A stretch of 64,000 nt of DNA, from the NCBI GenBank assembly GCA_965246875.1, contig CBDFFU010000003.1, forward strand, positions 434,001 to 498,000, read 5' to 3'. The notes below the pieces were generated by a model that was not told where the DNA came from, searched no databases, and saw only the letters and a list, made by a program, of their open reading frames with translations. A program made the translations under genes and the position numbers. This DNA comes from DASWYT01 sp965246875. GTDB taxonomy: Bacteria; Pseudomonadota; Alphaproteobacteria; Micavibrionales; SZUA-601. Positions within the stretch are counted from its first letter, which is position 1. Every line of letters begins with the position of its first letter. Positions 1-8,494 of the stretch are shown here, piece by piece.

Positions 1-7
1 GCCACTC

Positions 8-1735
8 ATGGCGTTGTTGCCATTGCTGAAACCCTATGGCTGGAAACTGACGGGCGGCGTGTTGGCCGTCTTTGGAGCAAGTAGTATCGTGCTTATTCTG
101 GGCCGCGGGTTGCAATGGCTGATTGATCAAGGTCTGGATGCCGACCATCCGCAATTGCTCAATCAGGCTGTCATTGGCCTTGGCGTCTTGGTCGTTTTGC
201 TGGCACTGGCCAGCTATGTGCGCCTCACGACATTGACGATCCTCAGCGAACAGATCGTTGCTGATTTGCGCCAGACGATCATTCAAAAATTGCTGCACCG
301 TGAACCCGCCTGGTTTGAAACGCAACGCGCGGGCGATGTCGTCTCCCGCCTGACCAGCGATACGGCGGTTATTCAACTCTTAATCGGTACGGCGTTGCCC
401 ATATCGCTGCGCAATGCGTTGCTGATGATCGGCGGGCTGGTGCTGATGGCGTTGCATTCCTGGCTGCTCAGCGTTGTGGTGCTGGCGGCACTGCCGTTCA
501 TTCTCATCGTGTTGAAAAGCATGGCGCCGCGTGTGCGCCGTGAAGCGAAAGCGTGGCAAGAACAAGTCGGCCACTACGGTGCCGTGGCGCAGGAAAGTTT
601 TTCAGCCGTGCGTGACCTGCAAGCCTTTGCGCGTGAAGCCTGGCAAGCGGATCATGTACAACAAACCAGTCAGGCTGTGGTCAAAGCCGCATGGAACTAT
701 GTGCGCCGCCGCGCGTTGATGGCCTCCACCATTATGCTGGTTGTGTTCGCCACCATCGCCTTATTATTGTGGCTCGGCGGACATCAGGTTTTGACCGGCA
801 TGATCAGCGCCGGGCAGCTGTCGGCGTTTGTCTTTTATGCACTGGTTGTAGCCTCTTCGGTTGGCGCATTGAGTGAAACTTACGGTGATCTGCAACGCGC
901 CTCTGGTGCGATGGAACGCTTGCTGGTGTGGCAGGCCAGCCCATTGGTGATTACATCGCCACAACAGCCATTATCATTGCCTGCGCACGATGCGACATGG
1001 CGGTTTGATCACGTCAATTTTACCTATCCGTCACGGCTTGACCAAAATGTCTTGCATGACATCAATTTATCTATTGCTCCCGGTGAATTTGTGGCGGTGG
1101 TTGGCCCCAGCGGGTCGGGCAAATCCACCTTGCTGCATCTGTTATTGCGCTTTGCCGATCCCATTTCTGGTGCTGTAACCTTAAATGATCAATCGATTTC
1201 TCATTATCAGGTGCAGGATTATCGCCGCCTGATTGGCTATGTGCCACAAGATCCTGTCATTTTAGCTGGCACTGTGCGTGACGCTATTCGTTTCGGCGCA
1301 CCGGATGCCAATGATACCGCTGTGCAAAACGCCGCGATGGCGGCGGCGGCACATGATTTTATCACCGCACTGCCACAACAATACGACACCATTTTGGGTG
1401 AGCGCGGTACACGCTTATCCGGCGGGCAAATTCAACGTCTGGCTCTGGCGCGCGCGTTATTGTTACAGCCAAAATTACTGGTGCTGGACGAAGCCACTGC
1501 ACATCTGGACGCAGCCAGCGAACAGGCCATTCAAAACACCTTATTCACCGAACGCGGTAAGCGAAGCATTCTTCTGATCACCCACCGCCTGGCCACGGTA
1601 CAACACGCCGACCGCATCATTGTGATGGATAAAGGCCACATTATAGCCCAAGGCACACACGATGAATTGTTGCACAGCAGTGATTTGTATAAACGTTTTG
1701 TGACGATGCAGGGATGGGAAAAAATACCCCAATAA
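8..1735 (+). CDS. ABC exporter, fused membrane and ATPase domains
   Basis: Half-transporter of the MsbA-like subfamily, expected to dimerise in the inner membrane and use ATP to export a lipid or other hydrophobic substrate. About 310 N-terminal residues form the six-helix exporter membrane domain. The ATPase domain follows, with Walker A GPSGSGKST near residue 365, signature LSGGQ near 470 and Walker B LLVLDEA near 490. At 575 residues it is of normal family size. No stop codon separates the first ATG from the window edge, so the true start may lie upstream. The substrate cannot be read from the sequence. Confidence 0.92.
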   Translation: MALLPLLKPYGWKLTGGVLAVFGASSIVLILGRGLQWLIDQGLDADHPQLLNQAVIGLGVLVVLLALASYVRLTTLTILSEQIVADLRQTIIQKLLHREPAWFETQRAGDVVSRLTSDTAVIQLLIGTALPISLRNALLMIGGLVLMALHSWLLSVVVLAALPFILIVLKSMAPRVRREAKAWQEQVGHYGAVAQESFSAVRDLQAFAREAWQADHVQQTSQAVVKAAWNYVRRRALMASTIMLVVFATIALLLWLGGHQVLTGMISAGQLSAFVFYALVVASSVGALSETYGDLQRASGAMERLLVWQASPLVITSPQQPLSLPAHDATWRFDHVNFTYPSRLDQNVLHDINLSIAPGEFVAVVGPSGSGKSTLLHLLLRFADPISGAVTLNDQSISHYQVQDYRRLIGYVPQDPVILAGTVRDAIRFGAPDANDTAVQNAAMAAAAHDFITALPQQYDTILGERGTRLSGGQIQRLALARALLLQPKLLVLDEATAHLDAASEQAIQNTLFTERGKRSILLITHRLATVQHADRIIVMDKGHIIAQGTHDELLHSSDLYKRFVTMQGWEKIPQ

Positions 1736-1759
1736 AAAATAAATTCTATAATATTCTGG

Positions 1760-1787
1760 TTGACAAGCACCGTATAATTGATTTAAT
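1760..1787 (+). promoter_or_regulatory. sigma-70-type promoter of the trpR-like gene
   Basis: TTGACA at 1760-1765 and TTTAAT at 1782-1787 are 16 bases apart, close to the sigma-70 consensus, and precede the TTG start by about 40 bases. The -10 element lies inside the large palindrome at 1778-1815, so a protein bound there should block polymerase. Confidence 0.6.
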
Positions 1788-1815
1788 GTATTACTTAAGT
1801 GATACACTAAATCAA
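1778..1815. promoter_or_regulatory. 38-base palindromic operator, TrpR-operator-like core
   Basis: Centred between 1796 and 1797, 17 of 19 base pairs are complementary. The outer arms are TTGATTTA and TAAATCAA, and the inner 18 bases are GTATTACTTAAGTGATAC. That core matches the E. coli trp operator core GTACTAGTTAACTAGTAC at 13 of 18 positions. It overlaps the -10 element and ends 11 bases before the start codon of a TrpR-family gene, which suggests autoregulation. Confidence 0.65.
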
Positions 1816-1826
1816 ACGGAATCATT

Positions 1827-2120
1827 TTGAAATCCTTGGCCAAAGCCATTCTTGCACTGAAAACGGAGACGGAAGTCGAAAACTTCCTGCGTGATCTGTG
1901 TACCCCTGGTGAAATCCGTGATTTCAATGAACGTTGGACAATTGCCCAGCTCTTGGCCAAAGGTGATACCTCTTATCGTCAGATCGCCGACAAAGCGGCT
2001 GCCAGTATCACCACCGTGACCCGTGTCTCCCGGTTTCTCAAAGACGAACCTTATCAAGGCTATGCACTCGTCTTAAAGCGCCTGAATAAATCCGCACAGG
2101 GTCTGCATCATCGCCATTGA
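1827..2120 (+). CDS. YerC/YecD-type TrpR-related regulator
   Basis: A 97-residue all-helical DNA-binding protein of the TrpR/YerC family. The helix-turn-helix lies around residues 55-75 (GDTSYRQIADKAAASITTVT), and the family hallmark FNERWTIAQLL is just before it. The TTG start at 1827 has a weak SD (ACGGA) ahead of it. No trp biosynthesis gene is adjacent, so the ligand is unknown; YerC-type members often sit apart from trp operons. The palindrome overlapping its promoter is the likely self-binding site. Confidence 0.88.
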   Translation: MKSLAKAILALKTETEVENFLRDLCTPGEIRDFNERWTIAQLLAKGDTSYRQIADKAAASITTVTRVSRFLKDEPYQGYALVLKRLNKSAQGLHHRH

Positions 2121-2187
2121 GCGATAGATATTTTTTCCGACATTACAATTTAATTTTGACCATCCACATTTTATGGAGTATTTTTGT

Positions 2188-3066
2188 ATGACGATTGAAA
2201 CCCCACCATTCGTTTTATCACAAGATGTTTTTCTTTTGATGCAACGCTGGGCTATTGATAAAAACCGAAAAATTCCCAGTTCCTTCTATTTCAAAAATCA
2301 AACACAACAAATTATCGATGAATTAACACAAATTTTTCCAAACGTTGTGTTGGTCGAAAGCCAGACAATTGTTGAACACTTTAACGCAAACATTACACAA
2401 AATGCAGCTGTCGTTTCACTTGATAGAGCCTATACACCGTTTATTGAAAATACAAACAATGTTCTTTATCTCGACCAATGCCGTGGGCTGGATGTTGCAG
2501 GGCTAACTGTTTCCGTCCAACGTCCTGAGTCAGATGACGTAGTGTGGTCGAAAAGCATTCTTGAAAAAGAACGCATTACGTTTGTCGATGACGTCATATT
2601 TGGTGGTGATGCAATGATACAGGCTATCAATTTTATCGGGCATGAAAAAATCGATAAAATTGTCGTTGGTGTGACGACACGTGCTGGCAAAGAGAAAGTG
2701 GAAAACCAGAGTGATATCCCAGTAGAAACAGCCTATTTATTTGATACGCTTTTGGATGAAGTCTGTGAGCGTGATTTTATTCTTGGCACACCTTTGTGTG
2801 GACGACCTGTTTTCATGAATGAGACACGGTCGTATTTTTTAGGAACGCGTCCTTATGTCCTTCCCTATGGCAATCCGGTGAGTTGGGCGAGTGTGCCACA
2901 AGACAAGGCCGAAACGTTTTCTGCAGCATGTCGTCAAATTACGGGCAAGATGTGGCTGGAAGTCGGGCGCTTAAACGGCATGACGATCTGCAACAACGAT
3001 TTGCCACGGCCGTTGGCAGAACTTGGTTACAGCGCACCAGTTGGTGTGTCGCTGTTGTGCCAATAA
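2188..3066 (+). CDS. Phosphoribosyltransferase-like protein
   Basis: A 292-residue cytoplasmic protein. Around residues 133-143 the stretch ITFVDDVIFGGDA resembles the type I phosphoribosyltransferase PRPP loop (hydrophobic strand, two acids, then glycines), but lacks the usual Thr that contacts the 5'-phosphate. I cannot assign a base substrate. The ATG at 2188 is preferred over 2173 because GGAG at 2175-2178 sits nine bases ahead of it. Base composition is more AT-rich than its neighbours, a hint of transfer. The LOG-family gene starts 17 bases downstream, so the two are probably co-transcribed and functionally linked in nucleotide metabolism. Confidence 0.6.
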   Translation: MTIETPPFVLSQDVFLLMQRWAIDKNRKIPSSFYFKNQTQQIIDELTQIFPNVVLVESQTIVEHFNANITQNAAVVSLDRAYTPFIENTNNVLYLDQCRGLDVAGLTVSVQRPESDDVVWSKSILEKERITFVDDVIFGGDAMIQAINFIGHEKIDKIVVGVTTRAGKEKVENQSDIPVETAYLFDTLLDEVCERDFILGTPLCGRPVFMNETRSYFLGTRPYVLPYGNPVSWASVPQDKAETFSAACRQITGKMWLEVGRLNGMTICNNDLPRPLAELGYSAPVGVSLLCQ

Positions 3067-3083
3067 TTCAACAGGAGAAAAAC

Positions 3084-3629
3084 ATGCGAAAATTACAAAT
3101 TGGTGTGATGGGATCGGCGGCTGATCTTGGCTATGCAGATGCGGTGTCCGATATAGCGCGGCAACTGGGTGCTGAAATTGCCAAAGCCGGTGCTGCTTTG
3201 GTATTTGGCGCTGAGAAAGATGTCGATTCTTTGTCAACAGTCGCTGCCCGTGCTGCGCGCCAACACAACGGTTTAACAATCGGCGTGACCTATGGCAAAG
3301 ATATGAAAGTGTTTGGTGAGCAGCCAGATATCGTGATTGCAACAGGTCTTGAACGGGGTGGTGGCCGGGAATTTTCGTTAGTACTCAGCTGTGATGGCAT
3401 CATCACACTTGGCGGCGGTTCTGGCACGTTGACTGAAATGCTTGTCGCTTACCAGGCCAATATTCCGATTATAGCGATCGAAAATTCCGGTGGCTGGTCG
3501 ACGCGGCTGCTTGGCCAATATCTTGATGGCCGACAACGGCGCATTGTTCTCCCAGCCGCCGATGCATCTGATGCCGTCAAAAATTTGCTACACGTTATTC
3601 AAACAGAAAGAGAAGCGCATAAAGATTGA
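3084..3629 (+). CDS. LOG-family (TIGR00725-like) protein
   Basis: A 181-residue Rossmann-type protein of the DprA/LOG superfamily. It shows the N-terminal glycine turn (IGVMGSA) and, near residue 113, LGGGSGTLTEM, the counterpart of the family motif PGGxGTxxE. Characterised LOG enzymes hydrolyse nucleoside 5'-monophosphates to free base and ribose phosphate. Whether this one does so is inference. The start at 3084 has AGGAG seven bases upstream; the longer open frame from 2883 only overlaps the previous gene. Pairing with a PRTase-like gene would couple making and breaking of base-ribose phosphate bonds. Confidence 0.8.
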   Translation: MRKLQIGVMGSAADLGYADAVSDIARQLGAEIAKAGAALVFGAEKDVDSLSTVAARAARQHNGLTIGVTYGKDMKVFGEQPDIVIATGLERGGGREFSLVLSCDGIITLGGGSGTLTEMLVAYQANIPIIAIENSGGWSTRLLGQYLDGRQRRIVLPAADASDAVKNLLHVIQTEREAHKD

Positions 3630-3711
3630 ACGGTCTCTTTATTCATTAGACAAACGCCACGCGAATCGCTTAACCTGAATGTTGCACTGCACAAAAAGAA
3701 GAACAGGCACC

Positions 3712-4698
3712 ATGGCCCCGATTTTACAGGCGCACGATCTGACGAAAACGTTTCGCTACCAAAAACGCGGCGAATCGTGGCGGGATTGGTTTAACCCAGC
3801 CTATGTCACGGTCGAAGCGGTGAAGGGATTGACCTTATTGATCGAAGCCGGGGAGCGTGTGGCGTTTGTCGGGCCGAATGGGGCGGGCAAATCGACCAGT
3901 ATCAAAATGTTTTCCGGTATCTTAACGCCATCCAGCGGTGACATTGCGGTGTGCGGTCTCAACCCATCCACGCAACGTCAGATTTTGAGTTACAAAATCG
4001 GTTGCGTGTTTGGCCAGCGGTCGCAATTGCTGCCCAATCTGCCATTGCGCGATAGTTTTGAACTGTTTGGCCGTATGTATGATCTGCCGCTGGAGCGTAT
4101 TCAAACACGCTCCGACGAGTTGGTCGAGATTTTTGCGCTGGACGACTTCATCAACCAGCCGGTGCGCCAATTGTCACTGGGCCAGCGGATGCGCGGCGAG
4201 ATCGCCGCCAGCCTGATGCACAACCCGGAGATCATTTTTCTGGATGAGCCAACCATTGGGCTGGATGTCGTGGCGAAACGCCAATTGCGCGACACGCTGA
4301 ATTATCTGAACACACAGTTCAACACAACGATCTTTCTAACGTCTCACGATACTGGTGATATTGAATCGCTGGCCGACCGCATGATTGTGATCGATCATGG
4401 GATGATCGTCGTCGACAGCACAACAGCGGAATTGCAGAAAAATTACCTCGACAAGAAACATCTGACAGTCGAATACGCCAGCATCGACCGGCCAAATATT
4501 TTGCAGGCTCTGCATTTTACCGTAAACGGCCTGACCGCCGAAGGTGCCATCCACACCAACAGCCAAAACATCAATGACGTGATGAGCCAGTTGTTGCAGG
4601 TTGGCACAATTCAAGACATCAAATTGCAGAATGAAGATCTGGAAGATATTATCATCGATATCTATGCGCAGTCATCGCAGCAGCGGCAAAACGTATGA
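3712..4698 (+). CDS. ABC-2 transporter ATPase subunit
   Basis: A 328-residue ATPase of a three-gene ABC-2 transporter. Walker A GPNGAGKST is near residue 55, the signature LSLGQRMRGE near 153 and Walker B IIFLDEP near 174, followed by the switch histidine in LTSHD. The start at 3712 gives the usual family N-terminus; an earlier ATG at 3679 adds eleven unlikely residues. Its end overlaps the next gene by four bases (ATGA), showing translational coupling to the permeases. Relatives sit with DUF990-type permeases and are often annotated as drug or polysaccharide exporters. The substrate is unknown. Confidence 0.9.
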   Translation: MAPILQAHDLTKTFRYQKRGESWRDWFNPAYVTVEAVKGLTLLIEAGERVAFVGPNGAGKSTSIKMFSGILTPSSGDIAVCGLNPSTQRQILSYKIGCVFGQRSQLLPNLPLRDSFELFGRMYDLPLERIQTRSDELVEIFALDDFINQPVRQLSLGQRMRGEIAASLMHNPEIIFLDEPTIGLDVVAKRQLRDTLNYLNTQFNTTIFLTSHDTGDIESLADRMIVIDHGMIVVDSTTAELQKNYLDKKHLTVEYASIDRPNILQALHFTVNGLTAEGAIHTNSQNINDVMSQLLQVGTIQDIKLQNEDLEDIIIDIYAQSSQQRQNV

Positions 4699-5501
4699 TA
4701 AAAAACCTGCAGACATTCTGGTTCGTATTCTGTCTCTATGCGCGGCAAAGCTTTTATCACAAGAGCGGTGCGTTGGCCTTGATCTTTACATGGGGCTTTC
4801 GCATGGGGCTGACTATTATTCTGTATGGCGCGATTTATGCGTTGATTGGGCGCAGTGCCGTTAAAAATATTACCTTCGATGTGGCAGTCAGCGGCATGTT
4901 GTTCTTTGCATTCTTCAGCATCTTTGGCACCCGTATGTTAAACCGCCTGATCAACAATGAATACAAAGCTGGTGGGCTTGAGATCTGGTTTACCAAACCG
5001 TTGCCCTATGTGTTGCTGAAACTGGCCGAAGCCGTTGGCACAAACGTCCCGGCCATTATCGGATTAGGTGTCAGCAGCATCGTCTATTGGCTGTGCGCGC
5101 ATGGCGACTTTACAATTGATCATGCAGCGCTGCGCTTATTGTGCGGCGCTATATTATTCTTACAAGGCTTGATTATTTCCGTGTTTATTTATGGCCTGGT
5201 TGGTCTGTCAGCCATTTTTCTGACGGAGTCGAAACCGATCTGGTTTATTGTTGATAAATTGATCATGGTGTTTGGCGGTATTTATATTCCCATCGGGTTT
5301 TTCCCGCACGGTTTTCGACTGCTTGGCGAAACGCTGCCAACAGGAGCGGCCACATATGCTTCGCAAACACTTTATCCCGATTTTTTTGCCAATCTGCCGC
5401 GTTTTGCGTTGACCCAAATCGTCTGGCTGGTCGTTCTGGGTTACAGCCTGTTCGCCGTAAACCGGTTGGCGCACAAGCGTCTGACGGTGAATGGTGGTTG
5501 A
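4695..5501 (+). CDS. ABC-2 transporter permease, first subunit
   Basis: A 268-residue inner-membrane protein with about six hydrophobic helices and no soluble domain, of the ABC-2 permease (DUF990-like) type. It starts within the stop of the ATPase gene (ATGA) and is followed at one base by a second permease of equal size, so the complex is probably a heterodimer of permeases with two ATPase copies. Confidence 0.85.
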   Translation: MIKNLQTFWFVFCLYARQSFYHKSGALALIFTWGFRMGLTIILYGAIYALIGRSAVKNITFDVAVSGMLFFAFFSIFGTRMLNRLINNEYKAGGLEIWFTKPLPYVLLKLAEAVGTNVPAIIGLGVSSIVYWLCAHGDFTIDHAALRLLCGAILFLQGLIISVFIYGLVGLSAIFLTESKPIWFIVDKLIMVFGGIYIPIGFFPHGFRLLGETLPTGAATYASQTLYPDFFANLPRFALTQIVWLVVLGYSLFAVNRLAHKRLTVNGG

Positions 5502-5502
5502 G

Positions 5503-6294
5503 ATGACATTATCCCGTGAACTTACATTCTTTGCCTATCAATGGCGGCAAAATCTGAAAAATCAGCAAGCCTTACGCACCAGTTTCGTGTTGCAAATTGT
5601 TGCAATGTTTCTCAATAATATTGCATTTTTTGTCATCTGGATCATGTTCAGCCGTGCCGTTGGCATGATTAATGGCTGGGGCGTCATGCAAACATTCGGC
5701 ATGATGTGCGTGTCGATGCTGACATACGGGATCGTTCACGCATTGTTCGGCAGTACGGGGTCATTATCCGATACGGTACCGAATGGCCAATTTGATGCCT
5801 ATCTGGCAAAGCCTAAAAATCTTTATACGCGTATCATCAACCGCCAGATGGAGCCAACCGCTTTGGGTGATTTGCTCCAAGGCATATTGGGCATGATGAT
5901 ATTCTTTTGCATGACGCATGCCAGTATCGGCACGATTTTGTTGTTTCTGGTAATGGTGCCGCCCGGTGCTATCGCGCAGGTCAGTTTCATCATGGTAATG
6001 GATTGCATTATTTTCTGGTTGCCGCAAACACCGGTGATTGGCAACACCTTACGTGACCTGATTATTTTGCCCACAACGCAACCTATTTCATTGATCCGTG
6101 GCACGTTGCGGGTCATTTATCTGACCGCTATCCCCGCATTGTTGGTCGCCGGGTTGCCGATAGAAATTATTACCTATCACACCTACAGCTTGCTTGCTCT
6201 GGCGTATACTGTATCACTCATCTGGCTGGCTATTTCCATTTGGGTTCTCAATATTTCGGTGCGCCGTTATGAGAGTGGCAATGTGATTGGCTAG
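5503..6294 (+). CDS. ABC-2 transporter permease, second subunit
   Basis: A 263-residue membrane protein with about six transmembrane helices, related in size and arrangement to the preceding permease. The ATG at 5503, one base after the previous stop, is chosen; an alternative ATG at 5491 would overlap by 11 bases and add four residues. It closes the three-gene transporter operon; the next gene is on the opposite strand. Confidence 0.85.
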   Translation: MTLSRELTFFAYQWRQNLKNQQALRTSFVLQIVAMFLNNIAFFVIWIMFSRAVGMINGWGVMQTFGMMCVSMLTYGIVHALFGSTGSLSDTVPNGQFDAYLAKPKNLYTRIINRQMEPTALGDLLQGILGMMIFFCMTHASIGTILLFLVMVPPGAIAQVSFIMVMDCIIFWLPQTPVIGNTLRDLIILPTTQPISLIRGTLRVIYLTAIPALLVAGLPIEIITYHTYSLLALAYTVSLIWLAISIWVLNISVRRYESGNVIG

Positions 6295-6308
6295 TATATC
6301 GTTCGACT

Positions 6309-6821
6309 CTATAACTGCAGCTCATTGCCATCATGATCATGATCCTCTAGCGCCCAATCAATGATAACCTCCTGCACGCATGCAATGAAATCGTCGTAGA
6401 CAACGTCCGGTTGGTCGTCTGCTGTATACACATAGTTGGAAACCCAAAAGATAATTGGGCACGTCGCTGTTTCTGTCGTGATAAAACGCGTATCGAAACA
6501 GTAAAAATTCCCGCGTCCATCGTCACTGAAGGGCACCAGATGCGCATCTTGCGGATAGTTGACTAGGGCGTGTTCACGGTGATAAACAGCGGCCAGTGAT
6601 GTTGGCGAATCATCAATGCCATAGACGTCATTCCCCATAAGGCTAAAACCGTTCATGTGCATGAGAACGCGTTTATAATCTGCAGGAAGACAGAGATGAT
6701 GCTGTGTTTCAAATGCAGTAATCAAGGCTGGATCGGCCGGCGGTTGAAATACAGCAAGGACATCTGAAAATTGTTTTAAATTGTGAACAAGCTGATCAAC
6801 ACGTTGGTTGAGCAGCAACAT
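6309..6821 (-). CDS. SMI1/KNR4 family protein
   Basis: A 170-residue cytoplasmic protein with the SMI1/KNR4 fold pattern: a helix around residues 25-50 containing LPADYKRVLMHMNGF, then NFYCFDT and a C-terminal acidic tail. Members often act as immunity proteins for polymorphic toxins or as general interaction domains. No toxin gene is adjacent here. Its ATG abuts the stop of the OmpA-domain gene, so it is the distal gene of that transcript. Confidence 0.8.
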   Translation of the reverse strand: MLLLNQRVDQLVHNLKQFSDVLAVFQPPADPALITAFETQHHLCLPADYKRVLMHMNGFSLMGNDVYGIDDSPTSLAAVYHREHALVNYPQDAHLVPFSDDGRGNFYCFDTRFITTETATCPIIFWVSNYVYTADDQPDVVYDDFIACVQEVIIDWALEDHDHDGNELQL

Positions 6822-8384
6822 TTATTTAATCACACTCACATCCACACGGTCCATTGACACGCCGCTGGTGGGTTTCTCCATGCCGCCCAGGGCGCCTTGA
6901 CCATTACCCAGTGCGCGAATATCCAGGCGTGTGGCGGCGATGTCCTGATCCATCAAATAGGCTCTTGCGGCCAAAGCGCGGGTGAGGGATAGACGACGCG
7001 CCTGGCCGCTGGTCTCCGGTGTGCCGCTGGCATAGGCGCGAATTTGCGCACGGGCGGCTTTGTCTTTTTTCAGATTTTTGATGACATTATCGAGATCTTT
7101 TTTCGCTGTGTCATCCAATGCGCCGTTTGTTGCGTCAAACCCGATCGACACAACAGGCGCATCCGTGGCAAATGGCGCATTGTCTGAATCGGTTGGCGCG
7201 CGTACAGCGGCCGGCAATGCGCTGCTTGTTTTTGCTTTGCTCGGTGTCACGCTGGCAGATGCTGGCCGGTCTTCGGTATCCAGATCAGGCAATTTCGCCG
7301 CTGGCGGCAAAGATGCGACTTGTGTTGGTTTGGCATCGGCTTTGGGCATCGGCGTACGCGTTGCTTGAATGGGTTTGACAACATCGTCTAACGCGCTGTC
7401 TTCCATCGGGGTATTTTCTGTGCTGTCAGACAACAAATTGCTGCGTGAAGCTTTGGGCGCGGCAACAGGAGGAGCTGATTTGACAAGCGCTGCCAGTTTA
7501 GCCGGGGCAGCACGTGTGACAGGTGCAACAGGTTGCGCGACGGCATTACTGCGGATGGGCAAAGGCGGCCCGCTGCTGATGCTGGCCAGATTGACGCGGT
7601 CGCGGCTGTCGCTGGCAGTGGCTGATTGGCTGCGCGCATTGGCCAGCATGTCGCGGGTGTTGCGAACGGGAGGCGTCGCATCTGCTGTTACAGAAGGTGG
7701 TGCCGCCGGTTTCGGCATTGATGCAGACATTGCCGGTGCCGGTGGGGCCATATCCATCATGTCACGCGCCGCAAAATTCGTTGGCGCCGGAACAGCACTG
7801 GACGGGCGCACAGAAGGAGGCGTATCCGTGACCGGCCTATCATCAGGCGATGGGGATGCCGTGTCTGTGATGGACGCCAAGGCTGTACGGCTGGCCGTCG
7901 TTGATGGCGCTGGCAAAGCCGCAGGTTTGGCGACGGCACTTGCAGGTGGAGATGGCATCGCCACTGGCGGCATCACGGCAGCCTGTGCTGGTTGAATGCC
8001 CGCTTGTTGCATGCGGGCCGGTGATGGCAGCGGTGCGCGCGGTGCCGGTACGTCCGGCAAGAGTGATGCATTGTCTGGCACCATGGGCGGTTGCGTGCTG
8101 CCTGTTACCGGAGCGGGCGCCAAGGGTGTCATCGCCATTTGCTGTTTGGGCATCGGCGCACGCAATTGCAACGGCGGAGCCGGAGCTGGAATATTTTGCT
8201 GTACGATGGGTGCCACAGCCCACTGGTTCGGCGCCGAATTTGCCTGATTTAACGTACCAAAATCAATAATCACATTCGGTCCGTTAAAGTTTTCCGAGCG
8301 CACATAATTTTGCGCCTGGGCTGCCCCGGCCATCAAAGCGATCGCGGACACGGTGAGACAACAAACAGAAATCGATCGCAACAT
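6822..8384 (-). CDS. Secreted proline/alanine-rich OmpA-domain protein
   Basis: A 520-residue exported protein. The signal peptide ends near residue 24 (AGAAQA, then QNYV). About 370 residues of low-complexity Pro/Ala/Ser-rich sequence follow, a likely extended periplasmic linker. The last 110 residues are an OmpA-like domain (VSIGFDATNGALD near 415, then RAYASG and RRLSLTRALAARAYLM), which normally binds peptidoglycan. The N-terminal anchor is unclear: there is no lipobox and no beta-barrel that I can see. Its composition creates long false open frames on the opposite strand. Confidence 0.85.
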   Translation of the reverse strand: MLRSISVCCLTVSAIALMAGAAQAQNYVRSENFNGPNVIIDFGTLNQANSAPNQWAVAPIVQQNIPAPAPPLQLRAPMPKQQMAMTPLAPAPVTGSTQPPMVPDNASLLPDVPAPRAPLPSPARMQQAGIQPAQAAVMPPVAMPSPPASAVAKPAALPAPSTTASRTALASITDTASPSPDDRPVTDTPPSVRPSSAVPAPTNFAARDMMDMAPPAPAMSASMPKPAAPPSVTADATPPVRNTRDMLANARSQSATASDSRDRVNLASISSGPPLPIRSNAVAQPVAPVTRAAPAKLAALVKSAPPVAAPKASRSNLLSDSTENTPMEDSALDDVVKPIQATRTPMPKADAKPTQVASLPPAAKLPDLDTEDRPASASVTPSKAKTSSALPAAVRAPTDSDNAPFATDAPVVSIGFDATNGALDDTAKKDLDNVIKNLKKDKAARAQIRAYASGTPETSGQARRLSLTRALAARAYLMDQDIAATRLDIRALGNGQGALGGMEKPTSGVSMDRVDVSVIK

Positions 8385-8494
8385 GCCACACGCCCTAAGC
8401 AGAAATTAAATTATCACGTAATACCGGCACTTTACGCGAGAAAGCAGGAGGGAGCAAGATTAAGTGGATAAGCCAGATACGCGGCTCCCACACT

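Noticed and set aside
1773..1778. TATAAT seven bases after TTGACA
   Set aside because: Spacing is too short for a promoter; TTTAAT at 1782-1787 gives the right spacing.
7369..7995. 208-codon plus-strand open frame, with others nearby
   Set aside because: Antisense to the proline/alanine-rich OmpA-domain gene; the GC-rich codon repeats open all frames.
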